Below are positions 33,385 through 42,148 of a DNA stretch of 64,000 bases, piece after piece (position 1 is the stretch's first letter; every line of letters starts with the position of its first letter). The position numbers and the translations under genes are program-made. The notes under the pieces were generated by a model. It was not told the origin of the DNA, did no database searches, and was given only the letters and a program-made list of their open reading frames with translations. Source of the DNA: ZC4RG20 sp036381515 (GTDB lineage: Bacteria > Pseudomonadota > Gammaproteobacteria > Steroidobacterales > Rariloculaceae); assembly GCA_036381515.1 (NCBI GenBank), contig DASVCR010000015.1, forward strand, positions 59,375 through 123,374, given 5' to 3'.

Positions 33385-34368
33385 CTATGCTGCGGCCGTC
33401 GCCGCTTCGGTTTCCCGCGGCTCGGCGTGCGGACTGCCCGAGCCGGCGACGATGTCGATGAAGATGTCCTCGAGCCGCGGCCGCGCGAGCTCGACGCGCG
33501 CCGGCGCGAGCACGTCGACGATGCCGCGGATCGCGTCACCGGGCGGCGTTCCTTCGGCGATCCGGATCGAGTAGCCGGGGTCGGCGCGCTCGATGCGCTC
33601 GACGATCGGCAGGGCCTCGAGCGCGCGGACGTCTGCGTTCGGATCGAGCGGCTCGAAACGGATCGTGCGCGGGTCGTAGCGGCGCTGGATCGTCGTGATC
33701 GCGTCGTCGAGCACCTTCCGGCCCCGGTGGATCATCACGACGTGCTCGCAGAGCTCCTCCGCCTGATGCATCACGTGCGTCGAGAACAGCACGGTCGCGC
33801 CGCGCTCGTGCTCCTCGAGGACGAGCGCCTCGAGCTGCCGCATGCTGACCGGATCGAGGCCGCTGAACGGCTCGTCGAGGATCAGGAGATCCGGCTCGTG
33901 CAGGATCGCGGCGACGAACTGCACTTTCTGCAGCATGCCCTTCGACAGCTCCTCGCATCGCTTGCGCTCGACGCCTTGGAGACGGACCCGCTCGAGGCCC
34001 CGGCGCACGCGTTTCGCGAGCCCGGCGCTGCGGATGCCCTTGAGCCTCGCGATATACGTGAGGAACTCGCCGACCCGCATCTTGCGATAGACGCCGCGCT
34101 CCTCGGGCAGGTAGCCGATCCGGTCCTTCGCGTCGAGCGCCGACGCGTGCCCGAGCACGGACACACGCCCCGAGTCCGGGAACAGGATCGACATGATCAT
34201 CCTGATCGTCGTCGTCTTGCCGGCGCCGTTCGGTCCGATGAAGCCGAAGAGCGCGCCGCGCGGCACGACGAGGTTGAAATCGTCGACGGCCTTCTGCGCG
34301 CCGAAGCCCTTGTTGACGCCGTCGAGCATGATCGCGGCGTCGGCGAACGCGGGTGTGGGTCCGGTCAT
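33385..34368 (-). CDS. ABC transporter ATP-binding protein (NatA-like)
   Basis: 327 residues. Walker A GFIGPNGAGKTTTIR, signature LSKGMLQKVQFVAAIL, Walker B DLLILDEPFSGLDP and H-loop LFSTHVMHQAE are intact. The last 100 residues are a C-terminal extension seen in exporter ATPases. It is upstream of the permease in one two-gene operon. The substrate is unknown. Confidence 0.92.
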   Translation of the reverse strand: MTGPTPAFADAAIMLDGVNKGFGAQKAVDDFNLVVPRGALFGFIGPNGAGKTTTIRMIMSILFPDSGRVSVLGHASALDAKDRIGYLPEERGVYRKMRVGEFLTYIARLKGIRSAGLAKRVRRGLERVRLQGVERKRCEELSKGMLQKVQFVAAILHEPDLLILDEPFSGLDPVSMRQLEALVLEEHERGATVLFSTHVMHQAEELCEHVVMIHRGRKVLDDAITTIQRRYDPRTIRFEPLDPNADVRALEALPIVERIERADPGYSIRIAEGTPPGDAIRGIVDVLAPARVELARPRLEDIFIDIVAGSGSPHAEPRETEAATAAA

Positions 34369-34710
34369 GCGTCGTATCTCGAGGAGAGGGTGGGCGACGC
34401 GGCGCCGCGGTCATCGCCGGCCGCGAATTTTTCTTTATGGTCGACCGCGAACTTTTCTTTTGATTTATGCACGCTTAGACTTCTCCGGCCGAATCGGCCG
34501 CCGGCCCGCGCCGACCGCGGGCGCGGGCCGGCGACTGGTTGGTGCAGTGTCGGGACTGTAGCGCATTTTGCGTCGGGCCGTCCCGCCCGGGGAACGGATC
34601 TCGTCGAAGCCACGCGAAATGTGCCGGACCGGGAAGCTCGTATCCCGCGCGATCGACCTGCTTGGGTCACAATCCACATAAGCCGAACACGAATCATCCA
34701 GGGAACGGTG
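34369..34710. other. Divergent intergenic region with an imperfect direct repeat
   Basis: About 340 bases between the divergent ABC ATPase and the Yip1 gene. An imperfect direct repeat of CCGCGAATTTTTCTTT lies at 34421-34437 and, as CCGCGAACTTTTCTTTTG, at 34445-34462 (24-base period); both are much richer in A/T than the surroundings and could be regulator sites. No gene seen. Confidence 0.45.
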
Positions 34711-35439
34711 ATGATCGACGAGACGAACACGACGCCCGGCGCCGGCTCCACCGGCACTGCTTCGGTCCTCGTCAACGTCTTCACCGCGCCGCGGGACGCT
34801 TTCACGGCGCTCGCCGCGCGTCCGACGGTGCTGGTGCCGATTCTCGCCCTCGCATTGCTGAATACGGCCGTCGTCGTCGCGTATTACAGTCAGGTCGACA
34901 CGCTGTGGTTGTTGCAGACGATGCTCGAGGAGTCCGGGCGGGAGCTGCCGCCCGAGGCGGCCCAGGGGCAGGGCGGGGGCACCATGGGCCCGGTGATGAT
35001 GGTAGCGGCGGCGCTCGGCGCGGTGCTGCAGATCCTGATCGCGCTGCTGCTCGCCGCGGGCTATCTGTCGCTCGTCTCGCTCTTCGGCAACGACGGCGTG
35101 ACGTTCAAGCGCTGGCTGTCGCTCGTCGGATGGTCGTCGATGCCGACGCTGCTCGGCATGCTGTCGACGGTCGTCAACCTCGCGTTGAACGACGCGACGC
35201 ACATGCTGCCGACGGAGCTGAACATGCTGTCCTTCGGGAACCTTCTCGGCCTCGAGGCGGCGGGCGGCGGGCTCCTGCGCACGATGCTCCTCAACATGGA
35301 CCCGACGATGCTTTGGAGCCTCGCGCTCCTCGCGTTCGGATACTCGCTGTGGACCCGGCGCTCCGTGCTCGTGTCGCTCGTCATCGTCGCGGCACCGCTG
35401 GTCGTCGTCGGCGGGCTCGGCCTGCTGCTCGCAATGTGA
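34711..35439 (+). CDS. Yip1-domain membrane protein
   Basis: 242 residues. A polar N-terminus leads into VLVNVFTAPRDAFTALAARP and PILALALLNTAVVVAYYSQV, the usual opening of bacterial Yip1-like (PF04893) proteins. Five helices are predicted, including LIALLLAAGYLSLVSLFGN, and a Trp/Met-rich segment VGWSSMPTLLGMLSTVVNLA. The ATG at 34711 has GGGAACGG in front; a GTG three bases earlier is an alternative. It lies 88 bases before the MacA-like gene and may belong to the same operon. Confidence 0.82.
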   Translation: MIDETNTTPGAGSTGTASVLVNVFTAPRDAFTALAARPTVLVPILALALLNTAVVVAYYSQVDTLWLLQTMLEESGRELPPEAAQGQGGGTMGPVMMVAAALGAVLQILIALLLAAGYLSLVSLFGNDGVTFKRWLSLVGWSSMPTLLGMLSTVVNLALNDATHMLPTELNMLSFGNLLGLEAAGGGLLRTMLLNMDPTMLWSLALLAFGYSLWTRRSVLVSLVIVAAPLVVVGGLGLLLAM

Positions 35440-35527
35440 TACAAGCCGGCAGATGCCGTATTGACCTCTAACACGTGCGCGCCGCCGCTGAAGGCGGCTA
35501 CGATTTTCTCCTCCAGAGCTCGAAGCC

Positions 35528-36709
35528 ATGACCCGGAAGCTGCTGATCATCGCCGTCATCGTCGCGCTCGTCGTCGCGCTGCCCGTCGCCCGTTCCGTCT
35601 TCGGCGGCGGCAACGTGCGGGCGGTCGAGACCGAGACGCTCACGCGCCGCAGCATCCAGGCGTCCGTGCTCGCGTCGGGACGGCTCGCGCACGAGGAGGA
35701 GGTGCAGCTGATGTCCGAGGAGATCGGCCGCGTCACGCAGCTCTTCGTCGAGGAAGGGGCCTACGTCAAGGCCGGCGACCTGCTGCTGCAGATCGACGAC
35801 GAGGCGCACCGGGCGGCCGTCGAGCAGAATCGGGCGCAGGTGCGCCTGCAGGAGATCGCGATCGAGCGCCAGCGGCTGCGCCTCGAGAATCTGCGCAAGC
35901 AGTGGGAACGCCAGGAAGCGCTCCACGAGCGCGGCCTGATCGATCAGGACAGCTTCGATTTGCTGACGAACGAGCTCGGCCTCGCCGAGGTGGACCTGCA
36001 GTCGAGCATCGAGCAGCTCTCGCAGGCCCGCGCGCAGCTCGAGCAGGCGGAGGACCGGCTGCGCAAGACGCGCGTGTACTCGCCGATCGACGGCGTCGTG
36101 ACGTCGCTCGAGATCAAGGTCGGCGAGACGGCGATCTCGAGCACGACGAACGTCCCGGGCTCGACGCTGATGACGATCGCGAACCCGGCGAGCATCCATA
36201 CCGAGGTCAACGTCGACGAGGCGGACATCGCGAACGTCGAGGTCGGCCAGAAGGCGCACGTGTACGCGATCGCGTACCCCGACGTGCCGATCGAAGGCGT
36301 CATCGACTCGATCGCCGTGACCGCGAAGGTGCCCGAGGGCCAGCAGGGCCAGCAGGGGTTGAGCTTCGCGGTCAAGATCAAGCTCGATCCGCCGGAGGGC
36401 GTGCGCCTGCGCCCGGGGATGTCGTGCCGCGCGGAGATCTTCACGACGACGAAGGAAGGCGTGCTCGCGGTGCCGATCCAGGCGATCCTCGTCGAGGAGA
36501 ATCGCGTCGAGGACCGCACGACGTACTCGGTGTTCGTCAATGACGGCGGCATCGCGCGCAAGGTCGAGGTGAAGGTCGGCCTGTCGGACGATGCGTACCA
36601 GGAGGTCACGGAAGGGCTCGCCGAGGGCGACGAGATCGTGATCGGGCCCGACCGCGTGCTCCGGACGCTGAACGACGGCGACCGGATCGAAGCGACGGCC
36701 GAGACCTGA
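35528..36709 (+). CDS. MacA-like periplasmic adaptor of an ABC export system
   Basis: 393 residues. The N-terminal membrane anchor (LLIIAVIVALVVALPVARSVF) is followed by a lipoyl/barrel-sandwich segment (VQLMSEEIGRVTQLFVEEGA), a coiled-coil hairpin (about 85-180, EIAIERQRLRLENLRKQWER), and beta-barrel domains (VYSPIDGVVTSLEIKVGETA and LRPGMSCRAEIFTTTKEGVL). It bridges the inner-membrane ABC transporter and an outer-membrane channel such as TolC. The ATPase and permease genes follow immediately, forming a three-gene operon. Confidence 0.92.
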   Translation: MTRKLLIIAVIVALVVALPVARSVFGGGNVRAVETETLTRRSIQASVLASGRLAHEEEVQLMSEEIGRVTQLFVEEGAYVKAGDLLLQIDDEAHRAAVEQNRAQVRLQEIAIERQRLRLENLRKQWERQEALHERGLIDQDSFDLLTNELGLAEVDLQSSIEQLSQARAQLEQAEDRLRKTRVYSPIDGVVTSLEIKVGETAISSTTNVPGSTLMTIANPASIHTEVNVDEADIANVEVGQKAHVYAIAYPDVPIEGVIDSIAVTAKVPEGQQGQQGLSFAVKIKLDPPEGVRLRPGMSCRAEIFTTTKEGVLAVPIQAILVEENRVEDRTTYSVFVNDGGIARKVEVKVGLSDDAYQEVTEGLAEGDEIVIGPDRVLRTLNDGDRIEATAET

Positions 36710-36736
36710 CGGCGCGAAGCGCCGAGGAGCCCTGCG

Positions 36737-37438
<702 letters not shown>

Positions 37439-37441
37439 GCG

Positions 37442-38752
37442 ATGTCCGCAGACGCGACGACGGGCACGAACGCACCGGCTGCGGCCGGCCGCGGCGCACG
37501 TGCCGGCATCCGCAGGACGCGATCGCCGCTCTGGTTCGCGGTGACCGAGGGCGTGCGCTCCGCGCTGCACTCTATCCGCGCCCATGCGTTTCGAAGCTTC
37601 CTGACGGCGCTCGGCATCATCATCGGCGTCGCGTCGGTCATCGCGATGGTATCGATCATCCAGGGCTTGAGCTTCGCGATCGGCCAGCAGTTCCAGGGCC
37701 TCGGCAGCAACAGCATCACCGTCGCGGCCTATACGCCGATCGAGGAGCGGCTGCAGGGGCGCATCGCACGGCTCACGCCGGACGATCTCGATCTGATCAG
37801 CCATCGGGTCGACGGCATCGAGTCGATCACACCGGTCATGACGTCCGGCATCGGCCAGGTCCGTTACGGCGGACAGACCGCGTCGGCCCAGATCCTCGGC
37901 ACGACGTACACGTTCCAGGACGTCGCGCAGTACTACACGTTGTCCGGGCGCTTCCTGTCCGACAGCGACAACGACACGCGCCGCCGCGTCGCCGTGATCG
38001 GCGAGACCGTGCGCGAGAACCTGTCGCTGCCGGCCGACCCGGTCGGCGAGTTCGTGCAGATCAACGGCGAGTGGCTCAAGATCATCGGCCTGCTCGAGCC
38101 GAGGGGCGAGATCCTCGGCAACGACCTCGACAACCGCGTGCTGCTGCCGTTCAGCACGATGCAGACGCTGACCGGCAACCGTGCGCGGCCGGACATCCAG
38201 ATCCAGCTCACGGTCGCGAACCGCGACGAGATGGAGTCCATCGTGCAGCGGATCGAGCGGCTCTTGCGCAACGCTCACGGACTCGGCCCGGACGACGACG
38301 ACGATTTTCAGATCCAGACGGCGGAGGAGCTGAGGAACACGATCGATTCGATCCTGACGAACGTGACGCTGGTGATGGGCGGCATCGTCGGCATCTCGCT
38401 GCTGGTCGGCGGCATCGGCATCATGAACATCATGCTCGTGTCGGTCACGGAGCGGACGCGGGAGATCGGCATCTGCAAGGCGATCGGCGCGAAGCGCCAC
38501 CACATCCTGTTCCAGTTCCTGCTCGAGGCCCTCGTGCTGTGCCTGATCGGCGGCCTCGTCGGTCTTGCGATCGGCTACGGGATCGGCGCGCTCGCCGCGT
38601 CGCTGATTCCCGGGTTCCCGGCCGCGCACACGCCGCTCTGGGCCGTCGCGCTCGCGCTCGGCTTCTCGGCGGTGGTCGGCATCGTGTTCGGCATCCTGCC
38701 GGCGGCGAAGGCCGCGAACCTCGATCCGATCAGCTCCCTCCGCTACGAATAA
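37442..38752 (+). CDS. MacB-type ABC transporter permease (FtsX-like)
   Basis: 436 residues. Helix 1 (AFRSFLTALGIIIGVASVIAM) is followed by a large periplasmic domain (about 85-300) and three C-terminal helices, with VGGIGIMNIMLVSVTERTRE and IGICKAIGAKRHHILFQFLLEA, family hallmarks; the tail is PAAKAANLDPISSLRYE. It begins 4 bases after the ATPase stop. A decayed second copy of the 3' tail lies 225 bases downstream at 38977-39037. Confidence 0.93.
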   Translation: MSADATTGTNAPAAAGRGARAGIRRTRSPLWFAVTEGVRSALHSIRAHAFRSFLTALGIIIGVASVIAMVSIIQGLSFAIGQQFQGLGSNSITVAAYTPIEERLQGRIARLTPDDLDLISHRVDGIESITPVMTSGIGQVRYGGQTASAQILGTTYTFQDVAQYYTLSGRFLSDSDNDTRRRVAVIGETVRENLSLPADPVGEFVQINGEWLKIIGLLEPRGEILGNDLDNRVLLPFSTMQTLTGNRARPDIQIQLTVANRDEMESIVQRIERLLRNAHGLGPDDDDDFQIQTAEELRNTIDSILTNVTLVMGGIVGISLLVGGIGIMNIMLVSVTERTREIGICKAIGAKRHHILFQFLLEALVLCLIGGLVGLAIGYGIGALAASLIPGFPAAHTPLWAVALALGFSAVVGIVFGILPAAKAANLDPISSLRYE

Positions 38753-38976
38753 ACGGGGTCGGAGCCCTAAAAGAATCGGGGTCAGAGCCCTTTTTCCGGC
38801 AAAAATCGGGACCGCAAAATCGGGGTCAGAGCCCTTTTTTCGAGACCGGCTTCAGATCGGGGCACACGTTTCTCTTCGCCGTTTTCGGGCAGTGCTCGGC
38901 TGTTGCCGTGAAGCGAAATTGGGGTCGGCAAATAGGCAAGTTCAATCTACGGAAAAGCGGGCTCTGCCCCCCATCG

Positions 38977-39037
38977 CTGCTGCCGGTGGGGAAGGCCGCG
39001 AAACCTCGATCCGATCAGCTCGCTCCGTTATGAATAA
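38977..39037 (+). pseudogene. Decayed 3' tail of a second macB-like permease gene
   Basis: Reads like the last 20 codons of the gene ending at 38752: both have GCTGCCGG then GAAGGCCGCGAA then ACCTCGATCCGATCAGCT and end in GAATAA. The copy carries an extra A (frameshift) after GCCGCGA. In the intact C-terminal stretch the differences are in third positions (TCC/TCG, CGC/CGT, TAC/TAT), so it descends from a gene that was once under selection, not from a recent slippage copy. It is followed by the same repeat core as the intact gene. Confidence 0.75.
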
Positions 39038-39126
39038 TTGGGGTCTACGAATAATTGGAGTCAGAGCCCTAAAGAAGTCCGGGTCAGAGCCCTAAAGAAG
39101 TCGGAAGAAATCGGGGTCAAAGCCCT

Positions 39127-39224
39127 TGGACTTTAAAGACCCTTAGCCTTTGAAGGCCCTTAGCCTTTGAAGGCCCTTACCTTTGAAGGCCCTTAGAGTT
39201 TGAAGGTCCTTAGACTTTATAAAA
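39127..39224. repeat. 17-base tandem repeat array
   Basis: About five to six imperfect units with a 17-base period, of the type TTAGCCTTTGAAGGCCC, run from about 39127 to 39224. Variants include a unit lacking one base and one with GAGTTTGAAGGTCC. Units are flanked by the GGGGTCAAAGCCC and GGGCTCTGACCCC cores in opposite orientation, so the whole is bracketed by inverted repeats. Confidence 0.75.
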
Positions 39225-39341
39225 GGGCTCTGACCCCCGATTTATCTTTAGACTTTGTAAAAGGGCTCTGACCCCGATTTATCTCCGATTTGTCTTGGCT
39301 CTGCCCCGAGCAGTAGCGGGAACGCGGGCCGAAGCCTCAAA

Positions 39342-39434
39342 ATGGTGTCCGACGTGTGGGGACACCTCTTTTCGCCGCTTTTCACGCGGGGGCGTGTCGC
39401 TTATTGCGGAGCGGCGAAAAAAGGTGTCTGACAC
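39342..39434. repeat. Palindromic repeat, GTGTCAGACACC family (large imperfect copy 6)
   Basis: A right arm GCGGCGAAAAAAGGTGTCTG then ACAC (about 39411-39434) pairs imperfectly with a left arm around 39345-39378 (GACACCTCTTTTCGCCGC), separated by about 30 bases. Copy with a longer, partly decayed core. It ends just before the transporter gene's reading frame opens. Confidence 0.7.
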
Positions 39435-39518
39435 GATTTATCGCTGATTTCTGGGGGGAGACCGATCGGCACGCACATCGAGGACGGCGCCGCGTCCACG
39501 TACATCGGCGAAGCGGAG

Positions 39519-40964
39519 GTGGAGCCCGGCCGCACGCGCAAGACGGTCGGGCTCGTGCTCGGCGTCGCGCTCTTCGCGCTGATCATCGCGCTGCCTCCGC
39601 CGGCGGGGCTCGAAGCCGCGCCGTGGCGCGTCGCGGCCGTCGCGATGCTGATGGCCACGTGGTGGCTGACGGAGGCGGTGCCGATCTCGGCGACGGCGCT
39701 GCTGCCGCTGCTGCTGTTTCCGATGCTCGGCGTCGCGCCGATCGACGACGTGGCGGCGCCGTACGCCGATCCGCTCGTCTTCCTGTTCCTCGGCGGGTTT
39801 CTGATCGCGCTCGCGATCGAACGCTGGAACCTGCACCGGCGGATCGCGCTGACGATCCTGTCGGCCGTCGGTGCACGCGAGGACCTGCAGATCGGCGGTT
39901 TCATGCTCGCGACCGCGGCGATCAGCATGTGGGTCAGCAACACGGCGACGGCCGTGATGATGCTGCCGGTCGCGCTGTCGATCGTGCCGAGGCGCCCGGA
40001 CGGCGCGCTCGAGCCGGGCAAGGAGCGGTTCGCAACGGCTCTGATGCTCGGCGTCGCGTACGGCGCGAGCATCGGCGGGATCGCAACGCTGATCGGCACG
40101 CCGCCGAACGCGCTCCTCGCGGCATTCATGAACCAGAACTACGGCATCGAGATCGCGCAGCTGCAATGGATGCTGCTCGGCGTGCCCGTTTCCGGGGTCA
40201 TGCTCGTGATCACATGGCTGGCGCTGACGCGGCTCGTGTTTCCGGTGCGCCGCGCGGAGCTGCCGGGCGCCCGAACGGCGATTCGGCAGCAGCTCGCGGA
40301 CATGGGGCCGGTGTCGCGAGCGGAGAAGCGCGTCGCGGTCGTGTTCGGTCTGACCGCGCTCGCGTGGGTCACGCGCCCGCTGCTGCAGCGCATCTTCCCG
40401 GAGCTGCAAATCTCGGACACGACGATCGCGCTCGCCGGCGCGGTGCTTCTCTTTCTGATCCCGAACGGCATCGAGCGCGGACGCTTCCTGTTGACGTGGC
40501 AGCAGGCCGAGCGCCTGCCGTGGGGGGTGCTGCTCCTGTTCGGCGGCGGGCTGTCGCTTGCCGCGTCCGTGTCGGGCTCCGGCCTCGCCGCATGGCTCGG
40601 GACGCAGCTCGAGGCCCTCGAAGGCGTTCCGCCGATCGTGCTCGTGCTGGCGGTCACGGTTCTGATCGTTTTTCTGACGGAGCTCACGAGCAACCTCGCG
40701 ACCACAGCGACGTTCCTGCCGGTCGTCGCGGCGCTCGCCGCGACGCTCGATGCGCCGCCGCTCTTGCTGACGATCCCGACGGCGCTCGCCGCGAGCTTCG
40801 CGTTCATGCTGCCGGTCGCGACGCCGCCGAACGCGATCGTGTTCGGCAGCGGCTACGTGACCGTGCCGCAGATGGCGAAAGCGGGCCTCTCGCTCAACCT
40901 CATCGGCATCGTCGTGATCGTCGCGATGCTGTACCTGCTGATGACGCCGGTTTTCGGCGTCTGA
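39519..40964 (+). CDS. DASS-family (SLC13) sodium/dicarboxylate-type symporter
   Basis: 481 residues from GTG at 39519. Helices and motifs: MLMATWWLTEAVPISATALL, SMWVSNTATAVMMLPVALS (SNT motif), GASIGGIATLIGTPPNALLA, LTELTSNLATTATFLPVVAA and LPVATPPNAIVFGSG (second SNT-like repeat). The fold exchanges Na+ with di- or tricarboxylates or sulfate. The start is uncertain: no ribosome site serves the GTG, and G/C-ended codons continue in frame upstream to about 39462 without any ATG, GTG or TTG, so the N-terminus may have been cut by the repeat that ends at 39434. Confidence 0.88.
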   Translation: MEPGRTRKTVGLVLGVALFALIIALPPPAGLEAAPWRVAAVAMLMATWWLTEAVPISATALLPLLLFPMLGVAPIDDVAAPYADPLVFLFLGGFLIALAIERWNLHRRIALTILSAVGAREDLQIGGFMLATAAISMWVSNTATAVMMLPVALSIVPRRPDGALEPGKERFATALMLGVAYGASIGGIATLIGTPPNALLAAFMNQNYGIEIAQLQWMLLGVPVSGVMLVITWLALTRLVFPVRRAELPGARTAIRQQLADMGPVSRAEKRVAVVFGLTALAWVTRPLLQRIFPELQISDTTIALAGAVLLFLIPNGIERGRFLLTWQQAERLPWGVLLLFGGGLSLAASVSGSGLAAWLGTQLEALEGVPPIVLVLAVTVLIVFLTELTSNLATTATFLPVVAALAATLDAPPLLLTIPTALAASFAFMLPVATPPNAIVFGSGYVTVPQMAKAGLSLNLIGIVVIVAMLYLLMTPVFGV

Positions 40965-41064
40965 CGTCCGTTTCGAATACGGAAGCGTGCCGGATGCCTG
41001 GCCGGCGACCCCTCATGGTATGTTGAGGGTCGTGGTTTCGCGGGAGTCGTAACGGGAAGCACGG

Positions 41065-41085
41065 CGGCGCGCCTTCCGCGCGCCG
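41065..41085. other. GC hairpin upstream of the GGR gene
   Basis: CGGCGCGC and GCGCGCCG pair perfectly around CTTCC, 23 bases before the ATG at 41108. It might terminate transcription from the upstream transporter or regulate the leader; no T-tract follows. Confidence 0.4.
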
Positions 41086-41107
41086 GCGCCGTTGCACCGG
41101 GCGCTCT

Positions 41108-42148
41108 ATGGAATCTGTCGAGCACATCGTCGTCGGTGCCGGGCCGGCCGGCCTGCGCGCCGCGCAGGTTCTCGCCGAATCGGGCCGGGAAGTCGTCGTT
41201 CTCGAGAGAAACGCACGCGTCGGCCCGAAGACCTGCGGCGGCGGGCTCTCGACGAAGGCCGTGCGCGAGCTCGAGGTGCTCGGTCTGCCGGCGGACGAGG
41301 GGCTCGTGTCGGTCGCGCGCGCGTCCTTCCGCGGCGAGCCGGCGATGCCGCTCGACCCCGTGCACGCGCGGATCAGGACACTCTCGCGCGAGCGCCTCGG
41401 CCGCTACCAGGCGCAATGGACGGAGGCGGCCGGTGGCGAGATTCGCACGAACGCGGCGGTCTCACGGATCGACTTCGAGAGCCGCACCGTCAGCTACGAC
41501 GGGAAGACCCTGCGCTATCGCCATCTCGTCGGCGCGGACGGCTCCGGATCGAGCGTGCGGAAGGGGCTCGGCCTGCCGACGCCGCGCGCGTTCTTCGCGG
41601 GCGAGTACAACGTTTTCGGACCTCGGGCCTTCGAGCTGTCCGTTGCGTTCGATGCGCGGACGCTGGGCAGCGGCTACTTCTGGGTGTTCCCGCACGAGGA
41701 CTACGTCTGCATCGGGGCCGGCGCTCACAAGGGCAAGATCCGCCCGTCGACGATCCGCCCTTACATCGAGCGGCGCATGGCGGCGCTCGGGGTGGACCCC
41801 GGCGATACGCCGTACGAGGGCGCCGCGATCGAGGTCGACTTCCCGGGCTTTCACTTTCCGGGCGACGTGCACCTCGTCGGGGACGCGGCGGGTCTGCCGT
41901 CCGGCCTCACGGCCGAGGGGATCTACCCGGCGCTCGTCAGCGGCGAGGAGGTCGCGCGCCGGATCCTCGACCCGGCGTACCCGATGCCGAAGACGCGGCA
42001 GTGGCTCGCCGTGAAGCGCTCGCACGATCGGCTCGGCCGGATCTGGCTCCGCCGCGCCGCCCTCGAGGCGAGCCTGTCGGCGCTCCATGCGCTTTGCCGC
42101 GCGGCCTTCGGTAAGCGTTGGATCAGCGCCTATTTCCTGGAGGCCTGA
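41108..42148 (+). CDS. Geranylgeranyl-reductase-family FAD-dependent oxidoreductase
   Basis: 346 residues. HIVVGAGPAGLRAAQVLAE is the N-terminal dinucleotide motif; TCGGGLSTKA follows, the spot where GGR proteins have a conserved Cys. DADGSGS-type sequence appears as VGADGSGSSVRKGLG, and the second FAD motif VHLVGDAAGLPSGLTAEGIY is intact. These enzymes saturate isoprenoid double bonds of lipids, quinones or chlorophyll. Its stop overlaps the next ATG by one base, so it is coupled to a cis-prenyltransferase. Confidence 0.85.
   Translation: MESVEHIVVGAGPAGLRAAQVLAESGREVVVLERNARVGPKTCGGGLSTKAVRELEVLGLPADEGLVSVARASFRGEPAMPLDPVHARIRTLSRERLGRYQAQWTEAAGGEIRTNAAVSRIDFESRTVSYDGKTLRYRHLVGADGSGSSVRKGLGLPTPRAFFAGEYNVFGPRAFELSVAFDARTLGSGYFWVFPHEDYVCIGAGAHKGKIRPSTIRPYIERRMAALGVDPGDTPYEGAAIEVDFPGFHFPGDVHLVGDAAGLPSGLTAEGIYPALVSGEEVARRILDPAYPMPKTRQWLAVKRSHDRLGRIWLRRAALEASLSALHALCRAAFGKRWISAYFLEA

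Larger units (their letters stand above)
38755..39275. repeat. Cluster of GGGGTCAGAGCCC-type repeats
   Basis: At least six forward-oriented cores (near 38755, 38778, 38822, 39057, 39080 and 39113, with small variations) and two inverted cores GGGCTCTGACCCC (near 39225 and 39263) occur in 520 bases, each commonly followed by T- or A-rich stretches. The block lies directly after the macB-like gene and includes the pseudogene remnant and a 17-base tandem repeat. It is AT-richer than the flanking genes. Confidence 0.8.

Noticed and set aside
39127..39224. CRISPR array at the 17-base repeats
   Set aside because: The units abut each other without unique spacers and are too short; no cas genes are near.
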